Below are positions 46,137 to 58,560 of a stretch of 64,000 bases of DNA, piece by piece; the stretch's first letter is position 1; every line of letters begins with the position of its first letter. Location of the stretch: NCBI RefSeq assembly GCF_002999335.1, contig NW_020312095.1, positions 1 to 64,000 on the forward strand, read 5' to 3'. Under the pieces are notes generated by a model that saw only the letters and a program-made list of their open reading frames with translations, was not told the origin of the DNA and ran no database searches. Source of the stretch: Cyclospora cayetanensis. Its lineage: Eukaryota > Apicomplexa > Conoidasida > Eucoccidiorida > Eimeriidae. A program made the translations under genes and the position numbers.

Positions 46137-47428
46137 ATGGCAGGAATTTCTCCGGGAGCAGCAGCTGCTGCAGCTGCAGCAGCTGCATCTGCGCCGCTGT
46201 TGGTATCCTGCGACTGCTCCCCAGTGGTGGATTATCCTGCGAAGGCATTCGAGGAGCTGCTGCACGGCTTCCCAGATAATCCGGTTGGTGGTTCGGGTGT
46301 TTCAGAGACCTGCTACTGCACAGGAAGCGTTTCGCCATGCTTAGGGCGGCCTGTAGGGTCTGCCGCTGAGCCGCTGCTGCTGTTGCTGCCTCTCTGCGCG
46401 GCATGCGCCTCAGCTTCTGCATGCAGCAAGGCGGAGTGTACAGCCTCGAGTCATGTGAGCGCTGGTTCTGCGTTGCAGCTCTCGAGCAGCGAAGGAAGAA
46501 GCGTCGCTACGGCAGGGGCGGAGAAGGGCCCCTCAGGGGGCAGCCTTCACTGCTCTTGTCAGGCCTGCGCGTCGTCTTTGCTGTTGCTGCTGCTGCTGCG
46601 CCTTGGCGTGCGCAGCCTTTGCGCTGCACCGGCTGCTAACGCAGTTTTGTTCTGTGGAACTTGCGATGAGCCGCATAGGCAGCGCCGCTTTTTTCACAGG
46701 CTCCTCTGCGCAGAGAGCGAGTGGCCTTGGTTCGACATGAGGGGAAGGGAGGAGAGGGAGGCCCTAAGAGGGGGCCCCTGCAAGCGCCCTTCGGGGGCAC
46801 CCCTACGGCTCGCTTCGAGGAGAGAGGAATATTCAGCGCTCAGCAGAATCGGCTACAAGCTCCTGCCGCACGAAGGCGACTCTCTGGAGAGGCCTCCGGG
46901 AGCTGGGAATGTGAGAAGTCCGCTAGATGCCAGCGGCCTAGCGGTGCAAATTTCCGACTCGCTTCGCTCCCCGGAAATTTGCACGCAAGCACCGCCTCTG
47001 CTGCGCTTTCTGACGGAGCTGCCTGAGGCGCTCAACACGCCACCAGGCCTTCTGATGCTGTTGCAACCCTCGCGCTGGCTGCGTCCAATAGAGCGCCTGG
47101 GGCCCTGCAAACTCTTAGCTCTGCAGCAGCTCACGGACAAGAAGCGTTTCGGCCTGTTTCTCTCGCTCGTGGTAAGGGCAGCCGCCGCTGCCGCTCCTCG
47201 CAGTACGAGCGCCGCTGCCTCAAGCGAAGGGGGGGAGGGGCCCTCCAGCAGCAGCAGCGGCAGGGGGCCCCCCCCAGGTGAAGGGCGGAGCCACCGTTCC
47301 GTGCCCGGCCGTGCCGTTGTTGCCGAGGCCTTTCTTTGTTGCAGCCGCTGCTGCTGGCGCTGTGGCGGGCTTCAGCGTGTAACGGCTCGCGGCACTGTAG
47401 CGCTGTGCTGCTGCCTGGAGCAGTCTGA
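46137..47428 (+). CDS. Unrecognised Ala/Cys/Leu-rich protein
   Basis: Not recognised. The first ATG of the frame (46137) gives [20 protein letters not shown], encoded by a GCA/GCT run. The frame stays open for 345 codons and then meets a strong donor, GTG|GTAAGG, at 47171. A matching phase-0 acceptor at 47344 leads to PLLLALWRASACNGSR and a TGA at 47428, giving 372 residues. Without that splice the frame runs on to 47612. Visible are a Cys-rich middle with [20 protein letters not shown] and FCGTCDEPHRQRRFFHRLL, a charged patch, and a Leu/Pro-rich end (LRFLTELPEALNTPPGLLML). Cys pairs could bind metal, but no known finger fits. It could also be an internal exon of a larger gene. Confidence 0.45.
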
Positions 47429-47940
47429 GTGGCTGTCCATGCTTCGCAGCCGGTTTGCATACATCCTCCTGCTTTTCTACGGGGTCTTGGGGCCTTTTGA
47501 GGGGCTGGATGGCGACGTGCGAGCCGGCTCTTCTGCTGACCCCTCCGTTCCCAGCGGCTCTGCTGCGCTTATGGTTGCCGATATATCGCATGCCGGTACG
47601 GAGACTGGCTAGAGACAGAGACGCGCGAAGAAGGCTCGTTGCGTCCTCTCTCTTTGCACCCGCCACGCCGTGCGGTACAGCCCAGCGGGGCCTGCTACAC
47701 TGAATCAGCGCAGGCTCCTCGCCTGCGGCTGTACTAAAGGCGACCCCGCAGTGCATGCACACGCAGGTACCACCCAAGTGGCAACGCGCGCTCTACTGCG
47801 TTCCGGCTACTCGCTACCTAGACACTCCCTACCAGCTCGACGGCAGCTAGCTAGTCCGCCGGCACGCAGTAAGTAAGCGCTTCGATGCCCGTTGCTTCAA
47901 AGAGGGGCCTCAAGAAAATTTGCAAAAGATGGCGTTTTCG

Positions 47941-50095
47941 TTAGAAAAGGCAGAAGGTCGCAGGCTGCCCCAACTGTGCAGTTAAAAGGATGCTCAGTAG
48001 GGACTTGCTCCTGCGGTCTGCCGGCTGGCCACTTTACTGGCGGCGGGGTCACCGTCCATCGTTGTGCCACGCTGCGCAGAGCAGCATGACGCAGAAGCAG
48101 AAAGAAGGAGGCTGCCAAATGCGCAATATTTGCAGTGGCACGCAGCCGTGAATACTGCAGCGCTTCATGATATCTATATAAAAAATATACATATTGCACG
48201 GTTGCAGTTTTCCGCAAACTAAGCACCACCAACGCGGCCTCATGATCGCTGCCCTCTTACCTGGCGCCACGCGCACACACGTCCATCTTCACCGCAAGTG
48301 AGGAGCCCTAGGCCGCTTCCTGCAGCCCCCATCACATTGATTGCGCCCCTGAGGCACACAGCAAGGTCGCAGTGTTGGCATGATCGCATCATTGTTATTG
48401 ACACTGAGCAAGTGCAGGGAAGCCTGCCTTATGTATAGGTTGAAAAAGAGGACCCCCCTGATGCCAACGCTTTCCGTTTCCACGCTGTCATAGGCATACA
48501 AACGAACTTCCGGCAGTCGGAGAATGAGCAAATGCTGCAAATTGGGAATGCCAATATGCTTGCAGAATATGCTTGCAGACCCACAATGAGGGCAAACGAC
48601 AAGGACCATGAAGCAATGCACTTATTTGTATTGTTCATAAAATGCAGAATATCTCCTACAGAGGAGGAGGCCTTACCGAACTACGCCTGTGTGACCGCCA
48701 GCCTGCAGGGCCCCGCTGCCCGCAGGGGCGCTCTGGCGGCCCTGTGAGAGGCCCTTCTGCTTGAACGTCGCTGCCTGCTCGATGCCGTCCAGGTTTGCAT
48801 GCAGCAGAACCAACTGTCCAGACACCGAGCCTGGGAAGCCAAGCCCCACAACGGCATTCACGGCGGCCCCTGATTCTAGAGCGAGTAAGCGAAAACTGCC
48901 GGAATCGCGAGACAGGCCAGCCCAAGCACCCCATAGGAAGGTCTCACACCCTGTCCTTCCAAGAGGGCACCCAGAATCGGCGCATGTTCCTCCTGTGCCC
49001 CTGATTCGTTGGCAGTTTCAGCTTACCTGCAAGGATGAAGAGGCGCCCCAATATTTGGTCATAGAACACGTCCACTACGTATCCGCTGCTGTCGCCTTCC
49101 CGAATTTGCGGGTGGCTGCGAACAGAGAGCCACTCCGCTCTGCGCTGTACAGACACTCCATCAACGGCGCCACTGCTGCAGTACGTGTCGAGGCCGTTTA
49201 CCTGCCACAGGCCCACGTCTTCCATAGCGCTGCGGATGCAGATGCACGAGGCAGCAGGGCCTAAAATACTCAAACCCTTGACCGCCCTTTCCTGGGAGAA
49301 ACACGCCACCAAGGCGGTGTCCTCACTGCTGCTGAGGGAGGAGGCTGCATCCGACACGCAAACCAGCGAATCCTCCCCACCTGATACAAGCAGATTGGGG
49401 TACAAAGGATGGAATTGCAGGGCCATGACATAGTCCCCGTGCACCTGAAGGTCCCACAACAGGCGCCTTCCCCCCTTCTTGCTGCGAGGACGCCCTCGTG
49501 CAGACGCATCCGTAGCCCCTCTCGCGGCGTCTGTACAGACAGCGCGGAGGTCGTATCCCTTGACAAAGCTCTTGAAGGAGGCAGCAATCACCTGATCATC
49601 CCCTCGAACTGCCAGAGCCCACATGTCCGCTTCTCTGCTGCCAGCAGGTGCAATCTGCACGGTGGCCGTCGCCGTGAACGGATCTGCCTTGCCACCAAGC
49701 TTCTCCCGAAAATCCCACAGCTTGACCGCTCCATCTTGAGCACACGTAACCAGCACGTAGCTGTTGTGGTGTAGGAAAGAGCAGCTCGTGACAGGCGCAG
49801 TGTGCGCCCCCGCTACGGTGCATGTACACTGGAGCGTATTCGCATCGATAAGCGCCAAAGTGCTCGCCGCATCGATGCAGCAGACGTCCGTAGAAAGGCC
49901 ACTCCCAACAATGTGCTGCAAACACGGTGGCTGGACGTTAGCACTGGCGCACCGGCCCCGAGTCGGCAGATGCTCGCTAAGGTCAAGAATGCCAACCTGT
50001 TCTATCACGGGGAGAAGCTTCATGTCACCACGACCCCGTCGTACAGGTCCACAGCCCTCCACTTCGGGGACGCAGAAAGACGAGAACGCGCTCAT
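47941..50095 (-). CDS. WD40-repeat protein, WDR89-like
   Basis: Beta-propeller protein, presumably a binding scaffold. Five minus-strand exons, all in phase: 50095-49027, 48869-48677, 48534-48500, 48307-48261, 47973-47941; 458 residues. Blades are visible as SYVLVTCAQDGAVKLWDFRE, HGDYVMALQFHPLYPNLLVS with GGEDSLVCVSD, GYVVDVFYDQILGRLFILAG, and a last blade, GHTGVVR joined to SICSFSD and LLTCGEDGRVCAWRQ, spread over three small exons. This layout, ending in a GGED/CGEDG-type blade, resembles WDR89. The start ATG 50095 (MSAFSSFCVPEVEG) is the first ATG; the frame is open upstream without another ATG. The last exon is only 33 nt and ends LGQPATFCLF. WD40 family sure; WDR89 orthology probable only. 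Confidence 0.84.
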
Positions 50096-52988
50096 TTGCA
50101 CAACAGGTGCAGGAGAGAGGCAGTAGAAAGAACGGCCGAAGGGGATGCGCGGCGAGGTAAGGCACCCTGCTGGGTTTTTTGAAAATACAGGGGTGGTGGT
50201 GACACACGGTTGCTGTGGCAGGCTGGTGTATCTCGATTGCTGGGAATGCGTTGCTGAACGTGGGATCGACGTAAACCTACATCCTAGGGGGTAGGGAGGA
50301 GGAGGCAAGCAGAGGGAGGCGGGGGGGCGCGTTGTGACAGGGATGGCCAACCAAGTGTCTTTGAAGAAACACTATGCTCCTTCCCTTTCTAGAAGAAAGA
50401 AGCGTGATGATACGAAGGGACAGCCGACTTGGAAGCGGGTGCAAAAGTGCAAAGCCTGGGAACTGCGGCTTTGCAAGCTACAAGTCTTGCTTCAAAACAA
50501 TGGCGATTGAAGTAACAAACGGGCTGCAATGGGATAGACGAGTAGGCGGCTGGTATACAGAAATGAAAATTATGGAAGCCACTGTTTTGAAAGCGATAAA
50601 CTCCGCTGCAATGCAGCGACGATTCAAAGGTAGAGCACTGGAACCTAGGCCAAATCCAGGGCTCTTCACTCCACTAGCCCCTGCTTTCGAGCACTAGAGC
50701 TGCAAAATCTTGTGGCTGGCAGCCTTGCAAAACCACAGGCGCCTGTTACAGAGAAATGAAAGCATGAAGAAATCCAGCGCAGTGGACGACGACACGCACT
50801 AATTCGCCCTTAGCTCTACGTGCCTTCTTCCGGTCGTTCTTAAGCACATACTTAGCTTTGTTCCTTCAAGTACCAGAAACTTAGAAACAACATAGGAAGG
50901 CTTGTATATTGTCTGCTGCTGCCCGGGGGGGAGAGCGGCCCGATTGTGCCTGCCTTCGCGCGCACCTTGACTGCAACTGGCCAGCGAATAATCGGCACGA
51001 ACGAAACGCAGCTACCGCATTTTTGCCTCGTATTATTGTGCGTGAAATCTACGCAGAAGATTCCAGGCGTGCGAGAACTGAGCGAGGCCAAAGGAAATCG
51101 CGCCCCTCGGTCGCATGCCCTTACCCACCTACCCCGACCAGCTGGACACGCAAGCCCATGCACGACATCCACAGGCTCTGTAGCCCTCCTTAAATCACTT
51201 GCCTGGGGAAGGGAGCGAGTGTGAGAGTGGATGTTTCAATGCATTCATCTGTTGAGTATCACTACGAAGCCGCAATTGTGGGGACCTCCCAACAGCCAGT
51301 TGATAGCTGTAGTCTGCCGCCTGGAAGAGTTCCCGCCAAAGGTCTTAATGGCCTGGCAGGAAGCTCTAAAACTGCATGTAGAGGTATTTCAGCTTCCTAT
51401 TTTAGTTAGGGAGGCTGGGCGTGAGGAGACCTAAAAACTCGCCCTCCTCTCCCTTGGTAGTTGTGTTCACCATGACGTTGCTGAATATGGCAGTGAAGCA
51501 CTTTGAAGCCTTGCACCTCAAATGTGAGAGTACCTCAGGCTGACCTTGTGGCTACAAGCATGCCTGTAATGTTGCCAAAAAAATCGAGTAAAGTTCAAAG
51601 AGTCCTGCTTGCTCCCCTAAGGAGAACCTTTTAAGCTCAAGCCCATTACATGACTGAGTAGAGTGCCCTCTGTGGCCTCCTAACAAAGCCGCTTTCTTCC
51701 TCTTTCTGCCCTCACGCCTCGAAGTTCCTGCATTGATGGAAAGGGTGGGGTGTTGAGAGGATGCGCTTTTCTGCGCCCTTTAAGCACTTCAAACTTCCGC
51801 AGTAAACTGCAAATAGCTAGCTCTGACGTACAGGCAAACAGACAGCATGGGTTCTCTGCGTACTGAATCAACTCTACAAAGCAACAAAAAAGATTTTCCA
51901 GCACATCTGCCACAGTGCAACATAGTCCTGTACCCTCCATCTCAGGCGCCTGCTGTCAAAGCCCGCTATGATGGGGAAAGGTGCTTCCCCATTTCAGAAA
52001 GGCTCTTTGCAACGGAAAAATGCAATGGGCTTCTGCCGGAAATGGGGATTCAGACTGTGCGGGGGCACTGTCTCGATGCCGCATAGCTCCGAACACACAA
52101 AATAGAGGTCCACGAAACGGATGCAGGTGCCATGCAAAATCATTTACCCTCCGGCTTTCCGAAGTAAAACTCCGGAATGCCCATGGAAGCTGCATGTGTT
52201 AAACGCTGACGCGAAAACGTGGCCAAATTGGGGCAGGCTCGAAAGCCATTACACTACAGTGCACCGTCACATGACCAAAACCAGAAGACAGTAGCACCTC
52301 TCTTACGCGCGCAGATGCCTGGCCTCTCGCTGCTTCCAAAATTTTTCAGACACAGTCTCTCTACCGGCAGGAAGCACTGTAAAAATATGAGTGGATACCA
52401 TGAATGGCAGGGTTTTACTCACCAGACACGGACCCATCTGCAATATTCTGGATGAGTGCGTGTACGATTGTTCAAACAGATGGAGTTGTGCTCGACGTAT
52501 GCTCCCAGGTGGCCGCGTCGCTCAGGAATCCGGATGCGCAGCAGTACCTCCCCAGTATCGACGGCAAAGGTCTCTGACCGTTTGCCGCTGTGCCCTCTCT
52601 GCAGCGCTTTCTCGCCGCACTTGGAAGCCTGGTGGGTCGTCATGATGACCTTCTAAGCAGTTTAACGCTCCTTGGCTAAGCAAAATACAGCACTTTACAT
52701 AGAACCTGCTCTTCCAAGTACAAGGCCTCCAAAAAAGTGCTGGATCACATAAGCCCCTTGAAAATTCAGGCACAGCGGCGAGCGTTACGCTGATGAATTA
52801 AATAACTTATTTGAGCTAGATAGTGCCTATTCTTGCAACAATTAGCGTCAATTTCGATGGATCCTGGACAGGCAGCGACGACGCCTTAAGGGCATCCTCA
52901 GACAAACACTACTGCACGCTATCGATTGTAACGGCTTATTTCGTAGACCCATACCAGTTTACACCCCATGGACAAGGTTTTCAGCTTC
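50096..52988. other. No supported gene
   Basis: Sequence becomes repeat-poor from about 50.4 kb. The upstream region of the WD40 gene is at the left. A plus-strand frame at 51231-51434 (QLIAVVCRLEEFPPKVLMAW) and a minus-strand frame at 52419-52643 (VDTGEVLLRIRIPERRGHLG) look protein-like but have no recognised domain or phase-matched partners. The second could belong to the C-terminus of the adjacent MscS-like locus. Confidence 0.4.
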
Positions 52989-55900
52989 TCATGGATCTAA
53001 CGGCATAACCGGGTGGGGTTCGTGGTAAGCAATTCCTAAGCCAGAGCAGAGGTCTTGAATTACGAGGAAAATATGTGTTCTTTGACGAAGGGTTTCCTTG
53101 ACGCTGCCCCAATTCTCCACAGCAGCAATCCGAATTGTCACCTGAAAAGAGTGGACTCAGAAATATTTCTGCCAGCTGAGACACGTGTATTGATGTGTTA
53201 AAAGTTTCTGGCGTGCCCGTGGCATTGCTGCATGGAGCTAAGTAGGCGTTTGGAGACTATGGTACGAAGCCATATACGCGTGAGTTGAATGGCCCGGCCT
53301 AAAAAAAACGCGAAACTCCTTTCCAGCAGCGTGCACCCCAGTGCCAAGCCGAAACGCATGCGCTCAGTGCCGAGTTACATTCACTGTTTGTGGCAAGTGC
53401 AGTTGCCCAGTGGACGCACTCAATAAAAAGCAAATGCACAAATAATTTCCTCTCTTCATGTCCAATTTTGTTAGGTTTTGAGTGTTTTTACCTCCAGCCA
53501 TTTGCCCGTTCTAAAAATTGCCAACAAAGATGAAAAGCGAGTCTTTTACATAGTCCATGGGACCCTTGTCCATCAAGTGTCTGATGCCTTTTTCCAGCTT
53601 GTGAATGTGATGCGCTTAAGTCTCAATTTGAAGGCGAATTATAAACTTGTGGTAGGCATTAAGTGCGCGCGATTCATTTGTGATAACACACTTCCACAGG
53701 ACGTCATTGTTGTGCATAACCTTCACGTACAGTAGCACGACATATCAGCAGAGAGCGGCGCATGCCTTCCTACAGAATCGGGTAGATGACGCATTACCCA
53801 TAGCTTTAGTGGAGGGGGAAAAGCTGTTGCACAATGCTGAGGCACGATAAACGCAATCACACGGGTTACAAGCGAGACACGAAAACGGGGTGGAAAGGTT
53901 TTGGAGCCACAGTGACATCGTTCAGGTGAAGCACAATGAGTGCCTTCAATGCAGGAACATTACTCTGTGCCGTGGATAAATGCTTGCATTAGATCAATGC
54001 GCAAACTTCGTGCATCATGCATTGAACCAGGGTACCTGCTTGCCTAAACATCCTCAAATTCAGTGATGTAAGTGGTGATGCGTTTCACACACAAAGGGGG
54101 GCCACCGTTGATACGTGTGCGGTCTCCCGTGTTGTAAGCTGCATGATGGCGATGAAAACGACAGCTCCAAGGAATGCCTTGTAGATACTGCCTGCAGCAC
54201 ATTTGCTGATACGGACTGGCATTGACTGTGAAAGGCAGTCGATGGCCGTTCCTCCGAAACATGGCCGTAGCGTGACACGAGAAAAGTCAGATGCAGGAAA
54301 ATAAAGGTAGAGATTAAAAGGAGGCCTCAGAGAGAAAAGGAAGCGAAACAAGGAGTAGTGGCGAATGATTTGTAGCATTTCGCCTGAAGAGGTAGTGCAG
54401 AGGGCGGAGCCTGAGCGTGCACTCTACTTCCTCGGCAGCTTGCGGGGAGTAGAGTATCCGTATGCCTGTTTGCGTTTACATGTGCAGATATGCGTACTGA
54501 GGGCAACAGTGAATGCGGCGAGTGTAGCAACTTCTGAAATGAGGACTGTGTTAAAGTTTAGGCGAAGGACGAGAAGACCAGCGACAAAAGAAGCTACCCT
54601 TCTCGTCCTTGGGGGTGTGTTAATTCCTGACAGTGCGGCAAATGCTGAGGTGATTCTGAAATCGCAATGAAGAGTGAGGCAGTAAATAGAGCAGCGCATT
54701 GCCGAATCATGAGCGGCCATATAAAATTACGCACTTTTTTTTTCACCTTTTGCATCCTCTGCTTTTCTGGGTTCTGCCTCTCAGAAAGACGTGGAGATGC
54801 ACTCTGCAGCAAGCGAAGTGGCCACTACGGCGGTCTGCGCATAAGACCTTCTGCGTGCACGCTTGTTTTGGCGACACACTTTCATTGCTTTGATGAACGA
54901 CTTGCGCTGAATATACATGGAAACAAACACGCGTTTGAACATTAACTTGTTGATTATGCCGTATTCTGATGAACAACACACAGAATGGCTTCGGAGCTTG
55001 TGGAATCGAAAAAGTCACAGACATAAAGGCCAGTTGACCCGCATATCTGGAGCATGCGTGGATACAGGCTATACACGCTTTACTCCGTTGAACGAGCATA
55101 ATTCAATGCTTGCGTAGACATGATGAGAAGGGTTCTGCTATGCCCTTGGATTTGTACCACTTAAGTCGAGCAAAGCCATCAGCACTTTAGCCTCATGTGG
55201 CTCTAGGTACATGTCCACTAGTTTTCTGGTGAACGTTGACTCGGTGGATGGGACTTGGGGTTTAGAAAAGGAGGCATCGCAAAAGCCAGAGCTCGCTTTC
55301 TTAGGGCCTTGTTCTCTGGAGTTGCGCTGTGGGTATCACCAATTTTAAACCGGTGGAAGTAGCTTGAGGAGTTGTGGACTGGCCAGAAGGAAGAACGAGC
55401 GGGCAATGCTCTGGCTGCTTCTTCATTTTGGCTAGCTGTTCTTGCACTTTCTCTTCCGCATTTTTGCGCCTTTGTGTGGTGTAAGAGCTGAGGGGTGGAG
55501 GAATATCCCGTGGGTAGAAGGAACGAAGCTGCTCCGGTGGAGGAATATCCCGTGGGTAGAAGGAACGAAACTGCTCCAGCAGCACCTCAGCCGGATATTG
55601 CCGCATGCGCGCATGACGCAGCAGCGCCGCAATGCTCCTAGACGCAAAACAGGAAGCACGAGAACGCCTCCCGGCAGCATCCAGACCACCGTTACTGCAC
55701 TCCGATAGTAACTGGATGTCTTCATCCAGGTCCATATGCTGTTCTTTTGTGGATGCCAGAAAACCAGCGCACTGAAGATACGTGAGGCCATAGGAGGCAG
55801 CTCGCATGCTTCGCCTTCCGGAGCAAAGCGCTCTAGCATACAAAACTAGCCCGTGAAGAACAGTAGAGCAAAAAATTTAATTATGCTCAGAATATGTTTC

Positions 55901-58560
55901 TCGCGCTGGTCATGCCAGCGGAAAAGGCTCTACGTACGCCCATGAGCTCCATTATCTCAGTATGAAAGCCTGGCGGATTAGACTTGCCTGTGTTTTCGTG
56001 GCATTGACGCAGTCTTCTTCCGATATCACTGTGGGTTCAAGCTCATCTAACGTTATTTTTCTCGCATCGTTTGGTGCGCAAAGGAGAAAGAGCAGCTCTT
56101 GGGTATGAGCACCTGTGGGTTTGTGGAGGGCCATGCTCGTGTTCGCTTAGATCTTCTCTCAAAGCAAAGCGCCGTAGGATTATGGAGTCTGGAGGAGAAG
56201 GATCCCGTTTTAAGGCACCATTTAGTTCTCTCACACCTTCACACTCGCTGGATGTGACATTCAGCTTTGGGCTTGGCGTGAACAACCCCTGTGCAGCGTG
56301 AGTGAGACTATCAAACAATATTTCCGCGACTGTTGCTGCATGTGCTTTTGAGAGGAGTACAACACGCCGGCTTCTCAAGAAAAACACTGGCGGATACTGA
56401 AGAACATACCGGACTAATATCCAATTGTATAGCCCGCTTTTGGTAGCTCGTCTTTCAAAAGAATTGTCAGCTCTCTGGGCATACCTAAAGTAAGTTGAAT
56501 CGCAGGATAGTCATTCTGATGTGGAGAGTTCTAGTGCTTTTCCGCTCATGTAGGCGTTCTGCTGGTGGAAGCCCAAAAAGCATCGAGGCGTGCTACCTGA
56601 TCTAGTGTATTCCCTTCTACTTTCATTTTCTGATAACGATCTGCGGAAGCAAAATGCAGCGGGAATGCTGCCCCTTTCTGGCTCAAGTTCGTCTGCAACG
56701 GTCGGCGATGCGCTGACTTGGCTTCCACGGACTGCTGCATCTGTCGGTCCGAAGGCGGGGGGCATCGCGACAAGCTGATGCCCTGAATTGTCGAATCCGC
56801 ACGCCCACACAAGAGTCTTAGGTATTGAGTAGATGCTTGATGAGGAACTTCGGGTGTAGATAGCATTCTGCGCTCCTGCAGGGAACGGACGGCGCTCACC
56901 CACCATCTTGTGTTCAGACGCCTTAAGGCTGAGTACTTGTTAAGATTACTCGTGAGCTGCCCGTTGATGCATTCCAAAAATCGCAATTCAAGTACGGAGG
57001 TAGCGATTCTGGTCAAGAGGCGCCGAACTGTGAGGATAAGGATGAAGATCCAAATCTTTGTGCCGTGTTCCATTAGTTCGTGTTGCAGAAAGAGATCAGG
57101 AAATACGCGTGAATGATAGACACTTGACTGCAAATTTGATCCAGAGAATGGCAAAATGAACACGTCACCTGCAGCAAGAAGAAAAGAATAAAACGCCTCT
57201 TGGTGTGGAGGGTGCCTAGGTGGATTTGCATGATAGGAAAAGCCAGGAAAATCAAGAAGCGCAAAGAACCATCGTGCTAAATATGCCGGAGTGTGCAGCA
57301 ATGGGAGCTTCACAACGTATGGAACACGCGCAACGGTGGATTGATAACTTGAATTATGCTGTACACGGAAAATATATCCTTTTAGAATTCCTTTACGCGG
57401 GGGCGTGAATATGATTCGTTGTGTTCCACGTGATCAGTTTCCACGAATAGACTACGTACTCCCAAATAGCTCATTCACGCACAGAGTGCCGCGCGGGGTG
57501 CCTAATCTTATGTCGCTTGGGCGCACCTCCAACAAATGTACCCCTCCACAATGCATAAAATGTGGAGCTCCAAATAACATAAGTGAGCTCTGGGTCAACG
57601 AGATAGGCTTGCGATTATCAGCCAGGTCTCATAGGGGAGCACGTTCATCAGCAACACCATTATCATGGACCTGCGTAAGTGCATACAGCAAGCGCACTCC
57701 TCAGCACGCCTTAATTTACAGATCCAAACGCAGTCACAAAGCAAAATGGAGCAAAGATAGGCTGGAACTTGACAGACAACGCCCACAAAAATACTTTCTC
57801 GAGAGATAGAGAGTAGCTCCTAACCATAGATTCCGCTGAATGGGTCACTCTAGGAAGGAACACGAGGAGTCATGAGCGCAAGGAAAGTCCTGCTTTACTC
57901 CTGAATATGCCGTCATACACGCTGGATGCAGTAAGCAACATGTTATTACCCAATCCTTGTCTATTGGGGTTCGGTGATTAGCTGTACCTGAACAAGACGA
58001 AGACGATCCAAAGAGCACGTTCGACAGCGAGCAGTAAAATAATAACAAGTAGCCTTCCTTTTGCAGGCGGGGTTCTTAAACTGAGCTGAACTGTAGAGCA
58101 GACACAGTCTTGAAAAGGAACTACAGCGGGATACTGACACAAGGTCTTTGCTAGTCTTACTATCTGCAATTCCGTGGTGTAGATGGCATGTCACTCGTGG
58201 CGGCTGAAAAGCTTACTTCCCAAGGGGGCTCAGAAAACCCACTGCTAGCCTTTTTTCGGTACTGAGGATTCTCGGTTGCAAGAATATGCATCGTTCCTGG
58301 CGGGGACTTTCCACCGCTGACTACGAATACTACAGCGTAAATCAGAAGTGGCAGTACCATCCAGACTGGGGGATCATACTGGGGAAACATAGGCTTGAGA
58401 GCGTTTGTTACCTTCGCCTTTAGAGCAAAAGATGGTGTCTTTTTCTTTTCCTCAGGAAATTCTTCATTTTCAGGGTCTTCAAGGCGTTCTTCGTTCGCTC
58501 CAGGTGCTTGATGTTCCCTGGCGCTGGTGGGTTGATTGTCTGTGAAATCCCCGCATATGC
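52989..58560 (-). pseudogene. MscS-like mechanosensitive channel paralogue with in-frame stops
   Basis: Related exon by exon to the locus at 60.3-63.8 kb. N-terminal exons with splice-compatible ends: about 58560-58217 (VWMVLPLLIYAVVFVV helix), 58133-57988 (LLVIILLLAVERALWIVFVL), 57849-57795, 57589-57527, 57168-56900 (KIWIFILILTVRRLLTRIAT), 56875-56597. A later segment has ITLDELEPTVISEEDC. Channel-domain exons: 54626-54498 (LRLNFNTVLISEVATLAAF), 54225-54044 (AAYNTGDRTRINGG, then RITTYITEFEDV), 53720-53500, and 53141-52989 (VTIRIAAVENWGSVKETLRQ). The pore and beta-domain exons use the same borders and phases as the intact copy. Stops fall inside them: TAG at 54046, TAA at 53618 and TAG at 53513. 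A hydrophobic stretch before AAYNTG is out of frame. The N-terminal exons look less damaged. Family assignment rests on the channel domain; assignment of the upstream exons is by order and strand. Confidence 0.6.

Noticed and set aside
55301..55843. 180-residue minus-strand frame with a duplicated QLRSFYPRDIPPP segment
   Set aside because: Protein-like and in the right place for a cytosolic loop of the decayed MscS-like locus, but no phase-matched junction to its neighbours was found, so it is not listed as a separate gene.
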